A DNA stretch of 6,974 nt, from positions 1 through 6,974 of the forward strand of contig JABHBC010000005.1 of the NCBI GenBank assembly GCA_018674025.1. The letters run 5' to 3'. This stretch comes from Flavobacteriaceae bacterium. Lineage in GTDB: Bacteria > Bacteroidota > Bacteroidia > Flavobacteriales > Flavobacteriaceae. Both the position numbers and the translations under genes were made by a program. The notes under the pieces were generated by a model, which made no database searches, had not been told where the DNA came from, and was given only the letters and a program-made list of their open reading frames with translations. This document shows positions 1 through 6,071 of the stretch, piece by piece. The first letter of the stretch is position 1; each line of letters begins with the position of its first letter.

Positions 1-306
1 AACATAATCATGTTTTTCAAATAAATTCCAATTATTTAAATTAATTATTTCTTCAGATTTAAAGTCTTTAATGGCAGTGTAGAAATTTTCAGAATTTAGA
101 AGAATCATTTCTCCTTCATTATAGTCATGAAATGGTTTGAATAATAACTGACTTCCCTCTGTTGGAGGAATTAGATAACCAAAACATTTTGGCCAATCAG
201 GACATCCCATTCCGGATCCTGTCATTCTAACTATTGCACCAGCAATAATTACTAGATAAATTAATACTAACGAGATTTTAGTAAGTTGGTTGAATCGTTT
301 GTTCAT
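1..306 (-). CDS. ctaA: Heme A synthase, CtaA/COX15 family, N-terminal part (runs off left edge)
   Basis: This is the first 102 codons of an open frame that starts with ATG at 306 and leaves the window at position 1 with no stop. Residues 1-22 give a short basic start followed by a hydrophobic segment (ISLVLIYLVIIA), which fits the first transmembrane helix. It runs into GAIVRMTGSGMGCPDWPKCF at residues 23-42, the very conserved N-terminal signature of CtaA/COX15. Members of this family are inner-membrane enzymes that oxidise heme O to heme A for aa3-type cytochrome oxidases. The following stretch, with IPPTEGS and then NNWNLFEKHDY, is the periplasmic loop pattern of Bacteroidota members. The start codon overlaps the stop of the upstream cca gene by four bases (ATGA), so the two are probably cotranscribed and translationally coupled. 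The histidine ligands and the remaining helices lie outside the window. Confidence 0.93.
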   Translation of the reverse strand, partial: MNKRFNQLTKISLVLIYLVIIAGAIVRMTGSGMGCPDWPKCFGYLIPPTEGSQLLFKPFHDYNEGEMILLNSENFYTAIKDFKSEEIINLNNWNLFEKHDYV

Positions 307-1715
307 TTTTTTAAACCCAGTTTTTTTGCTTCATTAATCATAAGTTCATAAGCAGCATTGTATTCATTAGGAATATCACCCTCTAGTATTGCTTCTTTAA
401 TTATTTCTTTTAATGTTCCAATGACCTTAGATGGTTTAACTTTAAACGTAGTCATGATTTCTTGTCCAGTTATTGGAGGTTGAAAGTTTCTAATATTATC
501 TCTTTCTTCGACTTCAACAATCTTATTTCTTACCATTTTAAAATTGTTATGGTATTTGATGAATTTCTTTTCGTTTTTAGTGGTAATATCTGCCTCACAA
601 AGTGTCATTAGGTCGTCTACGTAATTACCGGCATCAAACACCAATCTTCGAACAGCTGAATCTGTAACAATATCTTGCGCCAAGACAATTGGTCTAGAGC
701 TCATAAATACCAGCTTTTGAACATACTTCATCTTATCGTTTAGAGGTAGTTTAAGTCGTTTAAACAAATGATAAACCATTTTAGATCCTTCAAATTCATG
801 TCCGTGAAAAGTCCATCCTACTTTTTTACTAAATCTTTTTGTGGGAGCTTTTCCGATATCGTGCAAAAGAGCTGCCCATCTAAGCCAAAGATCATTAGTT
901 TGTTTACAAATGTTGTCTAAAACCTCTAAAGTATGATAAAAATTATCTTTATGGGTTTGCCCCTCTATTTCATCTACTCCCTTTAATGAAGTTATTTCGG
1001 GTAATATATATTTTAAAAGCCCACATTTTTCTAATAATATGAAGCCAATAGATGGTTTGTTAGTGAGTAATATTTTATTTAATTCGACAACTATTCTTTC
1101 CTCGGTAATAATTTTAATCCTAGATGATAAACTATCAATAGATTTTAATGAACTATTATCAATTTTAAAATTGAGTTTGGTAGCAAAACGAATTGCTCGC
1201 AACATTCTAAGAGGATCATCATTGTAGGTAATTTCAGGATTTAACGGGGTTTTAATTAATTTATTTTCAATGTCTTTCAATCCGTTAAAAGGATCAACTA
1301 AAGCTCCATAGTTTTTTTTGTTTAAGCTAAAGGCCATGGAATTAATGGTGAAATCTCTTCTGTTTTGATCATCTTCCAGTGTGCCAGTTACTACCATAGG
1401 ATTTCTACTTTCCTTATTGTAAGATTCTTTTCTTGCTCCAACAAATTCTATTTCCAAATCATTAAATCTAAACATAGCCGTACCATAAGTTTTAAAAATG
1501 GTAACCTTTGGAGTATTTTTTATTTTTTTTGACACATAATTTGCAAATTCAATCCCATCTCCAACTACAACTATATCTATATCTTTTGGTATAGATTTTT
1601 TAATAATATAATCTCTAACAAAACCTCCAATAACATAACATTCTAAGTTTAATTCTTCTGCACAAGTACTGATAAGAGAAAATATGTTATTTTTTAAAGC
1701 TTTAGTATAAATCAT
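303..1715 (-). CDS. cca: CCA tRNA nucleotidyltransferase with HD domain
   Basis: A 470-residue enzyme that adds or repairs the 3'-terminal CCA of tRNAs in the cytoplasm. The class II nucleotidyltransferase head is intact: VIGGFVRD at residues 28-35, the metal-binding DID at 45-47, and RRDFTINSMA at 119-128. DDPLRMLRAIRFA at 166-178 begins the RNA- and nucleotide-binding part. A metal-dependent HD phosphohydrolase domain follows, with H255, H261, HDIGKAPT (H285, D286) and FHGHEF at 303-308. The C-terminal part, including VRRLVFDAG and EADITTKN, is the form typical of flavobacterial CCA enzymes, and the length is normal for that group. It is the middle gene of tsaC-cca-ctaA, 11 bases downstream of tsaC and overlapping ctaA by 4. 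The ATG is preceded by an A-rich leader and no Shine-Dalgarno, as is common in Bacteroidota. Assignment is firm; whether the HD domain is active is inferred from the retained motif. Confidence 0.96.
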   Translation of the reverse strand: MIYTKALKNNIFSLISTCAEELNLECYVIGGFVRDYIIKKSIPKDIDIVVVGDGIEFANYVSKKIKNTPKVTIFKTYGTAMFRFNDLEIEFVGARKESYNKESRNPMVVTGTLEDDQNRRDFTINSMAFSLNKKNYGALVDPFNGLKDIENKLIKTPLNPEITYNDDPLRMLRAIRFATKLNFKIDNSSLKSIDSLSSRIKIITEERIVVELNKILLTNKPSIGFILLEKCGLLKYILPEITSLKGVDEIEGQTHKDNFYHTLEVLDNICKQTNDLWLRWAALLHDIGKAPTKRFSKKVGWTFHGHEFEGSKMVYHLFKRLKLPLNDKMKYVQKLVFMSSRPIVLAQDIVTDSAVRRLVFDAGNYVDDLMTLCEADITTKNEKKFIKYHNNFKMVRNKIVEVEERDNIRNFQPPITGQEIMTTFKVKPSKVIGTLKEIIKEAILEGDIPNEYNAAYELMINEAKKLGLKK

Positions 1716-1726
1716 TTTTTATTTTA

Positions 1727-2296
1727 TTATCTAATTTTTAAAATTGATCCGTCTAAATTAATCTTAATAATTGATGATGCTATATTAGATGAGTTGGTGT
1801 TTGGTAAATTTACGACATAGTCAACTTGTTTTAAAATCTTGGTATTGATTTCTTTTAGATTATGGGCAGTTTTTTGACCACTTAAATTTGCTGATGTTGA
1901 TACAATTGGTTTTCCAAATTTTTCAATTAGCTTTTTACAAAATTCGTGATCAACAATACGAAAGCCTATACTATCATTTTCACCTAATAATTCCTTTGAG
2001 ATATTAATTGAATGGTTATAAATTATAGTAGTTGGTAATGAAGCTTTATTTAATATCTTAAATGACTCTTTTGGAACTGATCTGAGGTATTTATTTAACA
2101 TTGAAGTCTTATTTAATAAGCAAAGCATTGGATTTGATGAATCTCTTTGCTTTATTTTATAAATTTTTTTTATTGCAGTATCGTTGGTAGCATCGCATCC
2201 AATTCCCCATACTGTATCTGTAGGGTAAACAATAACACCTCCATTACTTAAAATTTTAGCAGCTTTTTCAACCTCTTTGTCAATAATATTACTCAT
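1727..2296 (-). CDS. tsaC: L-threonylcarbamoyladenylate synthase (TsaC/Sua5/YrdC family)
   Basis: A 189-residue single-domain YrdC-fold protein. The family makes threonylcarbamoyl-AMP from threonine, bicarbonate and ATP, the first step of the universal t6A37 modification of ANN-decoding tRNAs. Visible signatures are YPTDTVWGIGCDAT at residues 24-37, the basic KIKQRDSSNPM at 47-57 that contributes to nucleotide and bicarbonate binding, GFRI at 111-114, STSANLSG at 133-140 and a C-terminal SSIIKI. The length fits the short TsaC form without the extra Sua5 domain. Bacteroidota often carry a second YciO-like paralogue; the YPTDTVWGIGCDAT form and the spacing here match the paralogue I associate with t6A synthesis, but this is from memory. 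It is the first gene of the tsaC-cca-ctaA operon, behind a plausible promoter. The ATG at 2296 is preferred because the YrdC fold begins within the first 15 residues. Confidence 0.92.
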   Translation of the reverse strand: MSNIIDKEVEKAAKILSNGGVIVYPTDTVWGIGCDATNDTAIKKIYKIKQRDSSNPMLCLLNKTSMLNKYLRSVPKESFKILNKASLPTTIIYNHSINISKELLGENDSIGFRIVDHEFCKKLIEKFGKPIVSTSANLSGQKTAHNLKEINTKILKQVDYVVNLPNTNSSNIASSIIKINLDGSILKIR

Positions 2297-2314
2297 TAAT
2301 AAATATATTTACAT

Positions 2315-2348
2315 CAAATATAAAAATAACCTTTTGATAAAAGTCAAA
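2315..2348 (-). promoter_or_regulatory. Candidate Bacteroidota-type promoter for tsaC-cca-ctaA
   Basis: Read on the minus strand, TATATTTG (plus positions 2315-2322) matches the Bacteroidota -7 consensus TAnnTTTG exactly. A TTTG (2345-2348) lies 22 bases upstream as a possible -33 element, slightly wider than the usual spacing of about 19-21. Initiation would fall around 2308-2310, giving a leader of roughly 12-14 bases before the tsaC ATG. The -33 element lies inside the 5' end of the divergent kinase-like gene. The region is so AT-rich that chance matches are likely. Confidence 0.4.
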
Positions 2349-3083
2349 TTAATAAATACTGATTATAATTCCCGTAGTGATATTATTGAAAATTTTATCA
2401 AAAATTTTGATAGTTCAGGAGTTATAATTAAGGATTCAAGAAATGTAATAAAGTCTTTTGAATCAGATAAGGTTACATATAATATAAAGTCGTTCAAAAT
2501 TCCCAATATTTTTAATGCAATCATATACAACAAACTTAGATCTAGTAAGGCAGAGAGATCTTACAGATATGCTCAAAAACTATTAAGTATTGGAATTAAT
2601 ACCCCTGATCCAATTGCGTATTTTGAGTTTAAAACAAGATTATTTTTGAAAAATAGTTATTATGTCTCTAAAAATATTGAATATAATTTTTCAATTAGAG
2701 AAGTAATCAAAGATTTAAATTTTAAAAATCGTGAAAATATTTTAAAGTTATTTTCTGAATTTACATTTAAGCTCCATGAAAATAATATCAATTATTTAGA
2801 CCATTCACCAGGGAACACACTAATTAAAGTAAATGAAAATAAGTATAAATTTTACCTAATTGATTTAAATAGAATGGAATTTAAAAAAATGAGTTTAGAT
2901 GATAGAATGAAAAACTTTAACAGATTAACCCAGGACTCTAATGTAATAAAGATTTTTAGTGAACAATATGCTAGTTTATACAAAGTAGATAATGATATTA
3001 TCTATAAAAAAATGTTATTCTATTCAAATAAATTCTTCTCAAACAGAAGTAAGCTAAAAAAATTAAAAAAGTTCAAGTTTTAA
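2334..3083 (+). CDS. Lipopolysaccharide kinase-like protein (Kdo/WaaP/InaA family, protein-kinase fold)
   Basis: A 249-residue protein if translation starts at TTG 2334. It resembles the short Kdo/WaaP/InaA-type kinases common in Bacteroidota, thought to phosphorylate sugars of the LPS inner core at the cytoplasmic face of the inner membrane. Visible family elements are SRNVIKSF at residues 35-42, IKSFKIPN with the probable ATP-binding lysine at about 51-58, RSSKAERSYRYAQKLL at 69-84, TPDPIAYFE at 90-98, the catalytic-loop-like LDHSPGNTLI at 155-164 (D156, N161) and IDLNRMEF at 176-183 carrying the metal-binding Asp. The usual HxD histidine is replaced (YLD), which I recall as normal for flavobacterial members. 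The lysine-rich tail, residues 238-249, may touch the membrane. The frame has no ATG near its start: TTG 2277 would overlap tsaC by 20 bases, so TTG 2334 is preferred. It diverges from tsaC and converges on the next gene, sharing TTAA. Confidence 0.8.
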   Translation: MIKVKLINTDYNSRSDIIENFIKNFDSSGVIIKDSRNVIKSFESDKVTYNIKSFKIPNIFNAIIYNKLRSSKAERSYRYAQKLLSIGINTPDPIAYFEFKTRLFLKNSYYVSKNIEYNFSIREVIKDLNFKNRENILKLFSEFTFKLHENNINYLDHSPGNTLIKVNENKYKFYLIDLNRMEFKKMSLDDRMKNFNRLTQDSNVIKIFSEQYASLYKVDNDIIYKKMLFYSNKFFSNRSKLKKLKKFKF

Positions 3084-4111
3084 AATCCAAAAATTTTATA
3101 AACTTTTAGTCTTCTTAAAAAAGATAGTTTTCTCACTCTGGGTACACCACTATTTGATATGTATTTTCTAACAGCTTTAATCATTCTTTGTGAAGATTTT
3201 CCATCTGTATATGGATGATATTTTTTTATTAGCTCATCTCTTTTTTCTAAAAAACTATCATTATTTAAATTATTTTCAACAAGTGCATGTAAGTCCGTGT
3301 ATTTTTTGGAGTCTTGCCAATATTTGATTTTTGCAATATTATTAAAAGTTATCACAGGTTTATTTAATAGACTAAACTCATATATTACAGAAGAAGTATC
3401 ACTAACTAATAGATCAGATATTTTCAATAAATCTGTAATATCATTATCATCATAGATTAAAATATTTGAGTTTAATTTGGTTATTTGTTTGTACTCATTT
3501 TTTATTTTTTTATCCATTAAAGGATGAAACTTTATCAGAATTAAATAATTACTGTAACTAATAGATATTATTTCTTTTTTTAAATGTGGAGCAGATGTTA
3601 ATTTAGGAGAAAAAGTTGGTGCGTATAAAATCACTTTATCTTTTTTGTGCTTTATTAAAAGATCTTGTTTCTTTTTATCTAAATCCGAACTCAATTTAAA
3701 TAAATTATCAATTCTTGACCAGCCTGTTTCAATTACTTCAAAATCCTTGTATATTTCCTTTTTAGTTAAAAATTCTTTTGTAAAATAAGGACCTTGAGTT
3801 AGGTATAAATCAAAATAACTTCTTATTCTAAAATGACCTTTCTTCTCTCCAGCAAAACCATGAAAAACTTGAGTTTTGACTCCTTTTAAATAGTGGGGCA
3901 CAGCGTTTCCACATACAAAAATTGCATCACTATTATAATTTTTTAACTTTTTTATAGAAGTGGTATATGGATCAGATTTATATGGAAAGTCACTTAGTAT
4001 TTCTTTGTCAACAAACCATATAAAGTCATAGTTTAGATTTTTTAATTCCTTTTGTATTGGTTCTAATATTCCAAATGCATATTTATTTTTACAAAATAAA
4101 ATAGAATTCAT
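3080..4111 (-). CDS. CDP-glycerol:glycerophosphate glycerophosphotransferase-like protein (TagB/TagF family)
   Basis: A 343-residue protein with the GT-B-like fold of the Glyphos_transf family, whose members move glycerol phosphate or related polyol phosphates from a CDP donor to a lipid-linked or polymeric acceptor at the cytoplasmic membrane face. Hallmarks: VFHGFAGEKKG at residues 82-92 with the conserved His-Gly (H84), LYAPTF at 162-167, IKFHPLMD at 193-200, SDLLVSDTSSVIYEF at 232-246 followed by NKPVITF, and YHPYTDGKSSQRM at 298-310. These include the residues that bind the CDP pyrophosphate in TagF. The C-terminal tail is strongly basic (RKLSFLRRLKVYK, 327-339), fitting peripheral membrane attachment. 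It is shorter than Gram-positive TagF and close to TagB or single-step decorators, so one addition rather than polymerisation is plausible (inference). Its ATG overlaps the stop of the upstream nucleotidyltransferase by one base (TAATG), implying coupled expression and perhaps a shared intermediate. Confidence 0.85.
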   Translation of the reverse strand: MNSILFCKNKYAFGILEPIQKELKNLNYDFIWFVDKEILSDFPYKSDPYTTSIKKLKNYNSDAIFVCGNAVPHYLKGVKTQVFHGFAGEKKGHFRIRSYFDLYLTQGPYFTKEFLTKKEIYKDFEVIETGWSRIDNLFKLSSDLDKKKQDLLIKHKKDKVILYAPTFSPKLTSAPHLKKEIISISYSNYLILIKFHPLMDKKIKNEYKQITKLNSNILIYDDNDITDLLKISDLLVSDTSSVIYEFSLLNKPVITFNNIAKIKYWQDSKKYTDLHALVENNLNNDSFLEKRDELIKKYHPYTDGKSSQRMIKAVRKYISNSGVPRVRKLSFLRRLKVYKIFGF

Positions 4112-4791
4112 TAGATTAAATTATTTGCATTTTTAAGGTCTTCTTCAAAATCTATCTCAATACAATTAAAATCTGAAATATCCACAGGCTTTATTATAAA
4201 ATCGTCTTTTTCTATAGCTGTTTCCAAAGCTTTTTCAAAATAGTCATTGTCTCTACACTCCTCTAATCTTTTTATGAACTTTTCTACATAAGTTGCAGAA
4301 ATAAAATTTATTCCAACAGCTTCTCCTAATCCATTTTCTACCTGCTTTGATAACTTTTTTATACTTCCATCTTTGACTGTATATTTAACTTCTTCTTCTG
4401 CAACTTTACTTGTATTTACTGCCACAAAAGAAATATCGTTATCAATGTACTCTTTCAATCTTATTAAAATATTTTTATCAAAAACTATATCTCCATTCAT
4501 CCATAGAATTGATTCTTTTCTGTACTTTTTTACTGCTTTTAATAAACTTTTTGCAGTATTTGTTTGATCAAAATATTGATTGTAAACATAGGTTAAGTTT
4601 GGAAAGCTTTCCATAATTAAATCTTTCTTAAATCCTACAACAAGGTTAATCATATCTGTATCAAATATATAGGATATGTTTTCAGTCATCATTTGCATAA
4701 TGCTCTTGTTATTATTTAATTTAGTTAGAGGTTTTGGAAAAGGATTTCCTAACCTTGACCCAATTCCAGCAGCTAGAATTATAATTTTCAT
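4111..4791 (-). CDS. LicC-like sugar/alcohol-phosphate nucleotidyltransferase
   Basis: A 226-residue nucleotidyltransferase with a Rossmann-like GT-A fold. The N-terminus carries IILAAGIGSRLG (residues 4-15) and the substrate-anchoring PKPL (19-22). NQYFDQTNTAKSLLKA (71-86) corresponds to the LicC-type segment around the acceptor site. WMNGDIVFD (97-105) holds the metal-binding Asp101, LGEAVGINFIS spans 155-165, and EIDFEEDL (212-219) supplies the second metal Asp. The family includes LicC (CTP + phosphocholine to CDP-choline), PntC-type enzymes (CTP + 2-aminoethylphosphonate) and uncharacterised cytidylyltransferases next to glycerophosphotransferases. The nucleotide is probably CTP because the partner gene uses CDP donors, but neither nucleotide nor alcohol can be fixed from the sequence. 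No choline kinase or choline transporter is in view. It is the first gene of a two-gene operon, preceded by a -7-like element. Confidence 0.82.
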   Translation of the reverse strand: MKIIILAAGIGSRLGNPFPKPLTKLNNNKSIMQMMTENISYIFDTDMINLVVGFKKDLIMESFPNLTYVYNQYFDQTNTAKSLLKAVKKYRKESILWMNGDIVFDKNILIRLKEYIDNDISFVAVNTSKVAEEEVKYTVKDGSIKKLSKQVENGLGEAVGINFISATYVEKFIKRLEECRDNDYFEKALETAIEKDDFIIKPVDISDFNCIEIDFEEDLKNANNLI

Positions 4792-4881
4792 ATTTTCAGA
4801 TTAATTTTATCAAAGTTATAATAATTAATTTGAATGATATCTTAAGATTTGTTTTTTGTAATTTTACGTATTATACATAAT
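4792..4881. promoter_or_regulatory. Divergent intergenic region between the LicC-like and TagD-like genes
   Basis: This 90-base, very AT-rich gap is the longest non-coding stretch in the window and must hold the start signals for both outward-facing genes. On the minus strand, TAACTTTG (plus 4811-4818) matches the Bacteroidota -7 consensus TAnnTTTG, about 20 bases before the LicC-like ATG; no TTTG sits at the expected -33 distance. On the plus strand, TAATTTTA at 4859-4866 is only a partial -7 match. A perfect ten-base palindrome, ATCTTAAGAT, lies near the centre at 4839-4848. A six-base inverted repeat (TATTAT/ATAATA, 4869-4882) abuts the TagD-like ATG. These could be regulator sites but may be chance given the base composition. 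Confidence 0.4.
4839..4848. repeat. Perfect 10-bp palindrome in the divergent promoter region
   Basis: ATCTTAAGAT reads identically on both strands and lies between the two candidate start regions, 34-48 bases from each gene. It does not extend further (T flanks on both sides). It could be a dimeric-regulator half-site pair or chance. Confidence 0.35.
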
Positions 4882-5490
4882 ATGGAAAAAAAATATTTAC
4901 TCTCATTAATAACAAAGTATTCTAATATTCAATTGGGTATTATAGACTTAAATAGTTTTTCAATTCATTCTACATCAACATTTACTGATAATATATTTAA
5001 GCTATTTGATGAGCTTTTTGTTAAATATGGAGATACTATTTCAATTGTTTTTAATAATAATTCCATGGTTACTATCTGTAATAATGTAACTAACAAAAAA
5101 TATAAGATTATGTATACTACTGGTTGTTTTGATATATTTCATTACGGTCATTTAAACATATTGAGTAAGTCTAAAGAGCTTTGTCAAAAGCTTATAGTTG
5201 GTGTATCTACAGATGAATTAATCTTAAAGGAGAAAGGTAAATTACCTGTGATTCCATTTTTAGAAAGAGTAAAAATTGTAGAATCTATCAAATATGTTGA
5301 TATGGTTGTACCTCAAACTAATAAAAATAAGCAAGAAGCTATTGATAAATATAATATTGACGCCATCTCTGTTGGTGACGACTGGAAAGGTCGCTATCCA
5401 AAAACTTCTTGCCCAGTTGAATATTTTACTTACACTCCAAATGTAAGTAGTACAATTCTAAAAGGCTTATTGACCAATAGTAAAATTTAA
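4882..5490 (+). CDS. TagD-like glycerol-3-phosphate cytidylyltransferase-family protein with N-terminal extension
   Basis: A 202-residue protein when started at ATG 4882. Residues 76-194 form a cytidylyltransferase domain of the HxGH superfamily: MYTTGCFDIFHYGHLNIL (77-94) with H87 and H90, LIVGVSTDELI, a KGKLPVIPFLERVKIVESI segment with R129, YVDMVVP, VGDDWKGRYP (164-173) and SSTILKG (189-195) in place of the usual ISST loop. TagD members join CTP and glycerol-3-phosphate to make CDP-glycerol, the donor used by TagB/TagF-type transferases such as the one at 3080-4111. TagD is usually about 130 residues. Here about 75 residues precede the domain, with a predicted strand/helix/strand pattern I do not recognise. 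TTG 4849 is an upstream in-frame alternative, rejected because it lies in the promoter region and adds no conserved sequence. It could use ethanolamine, ribitol or another phosphate. It converges on the LicD-like gene, sharing TTAA. Confidence 0.82.
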   Translation: MEKKYLLSLITKYSNIQLGIIDLNSFSIHSTSTFTDNIFKLFDELFVKYGDTISIVFNNNSMVTICNNVTNKKYKIMYTTGCFDIFHYGHLNILSKSKELCQKLIVGVSTDELILKEKGKLPVIPFLERVKIVESIKYVDMVVPQTNKNKQEAIDKYNIDAISVGDDWKGRYPKTSCPVEYFTYTPNVSSTILKGLLTNSKI

Positions 5491-6071
5491 TTGAGAGCTT
5501 TGTCATCGACAAAAGTATTCCATTCTTTTACAGGTTTTTCCCAATCTCCATATCTGTAAGTTAAATATTCTTTTGTAAGAAAAGGAATTGAATAAGAATA
5601 GCCATTAAACTTTATTGTTTTAAATTTTGAATAAAATTTTGATGGAACATTTTTAGTTATATTTCCAATCATCCAATATGATTTATCAGATTTTGGATAT
5701 TTAATAAATATTTCAAGACAAACCTTACCTTTTAATAGGTTAAAAAATCGTCTATTTCTTATTTTAATAATTCTAATATCTTGTTTTTTAAAAACTTCAG
5801 ATGATTCACTAAATTTTCTAACCCTAACTCTTAAGTTTTTTATTTTTAAATCACCTATCAATTTATCAATTTTACCTATTTCTGATTTATTAATTGATAA
5901 ATCTAGATCATTATCCCAAGGTAAAAGTCTAGACTCTCTTTTAATACCTAATAAAGTTCCACCTTCTAGCCAATATTCTATGTTTAATTTATCAAGAGAC
6001 TTGGCAACCTCTAATAAAAGTGATTCAGCAATCTCCTTATTTTTGTTAGATAAAGTAATGTTATACGCCAC
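5487..6071 (-). CDS. LicD-family phosphotransferase
   Basis: A 194-residue member of the LicD/fukutin-related nucleotidyltransferase-fold family, which transfers phosphocholine or a polyol phosphate from a CDP donor onto a glycan. Diagnostic motifs: WLEGGTLLGIKRE at residues 34-46, then LLPWDNDLDLS (49-59), where the canonical DDDID is DNDLD and the metal-binding Asp53, Asp55 and Asp57 are kept. NVPSKFY lies at 141-147, and the C-terminal YLTYRYGDWEKPVKEW (169-184) is the characteristic LicD ending. It is shorter than Haemophilus LicD (about 265 residues) but contains all recognisable motifs. The start is GTG 6071, directly abutting the TAA of the upstream HAD-like gene with no spacer and no nearby ATG, so expression probably depends on translational coupling. 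The donor could come from either neighbouring cytidylyltransferase. Family assignment is good; the transferred group is unknown. Confidence 0.85.
   Translation of the reverse strand: MAYNITLSNKNKEIAESLLLEVAKSLDKLNIEYWLEGGTLLGIKRESRLLPWDNDLDLSINKSEIGKIDKLIGDLKIKNLRVRVRKFSESSEVFKKQDIRIIKIRNRRFFNLLKGKVCLEIFIKYPKSDKSYWMIGNITKNVPSKFYSKFKTIKFNGYSYSIPFLTKEYLTYRYGDWEKPVKEWNTFVDDKALN

Noticed and set aside
1039..1227. 62-residue open frame on the plus strand
   Set aside because: It lies wholly opposite the firmly identified cca gene and has no recognisable motif.
2749..2820. Kinase-like protein considered inactive because the HxD histidine is missing (YLDHSPGN)
   Set aside because: As far as I recall the LDHSPGNTL form is usual in flavobacterial members, and the catalytic Asp and Asn are retained.
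3067..3107. Possible bidirectional terminator hairpin (AAAAGTT ... AACTTTT) at the first convergent junction
   Set aside because: The arms are seven bases with a single G-C pair each and a 27-base loop, far too weak for an intrinsic terminator and expected by chance in such AT-rich DNA.
4373..4616. Two overlapping short plus-strand frames
   Set aside because: Both are antisense to the LicC-like gene, whose motifs span this stretch; their hydrophobic composition reflects the opposite strand.
4849..4881. TTG 4849 as start of the TagD-like gene
   Set aside because: It adds eleven residues (MFFVILRIIHN) encoded in the presumed promoter region, while ATG 4882 is a standard start with an A-rich context.
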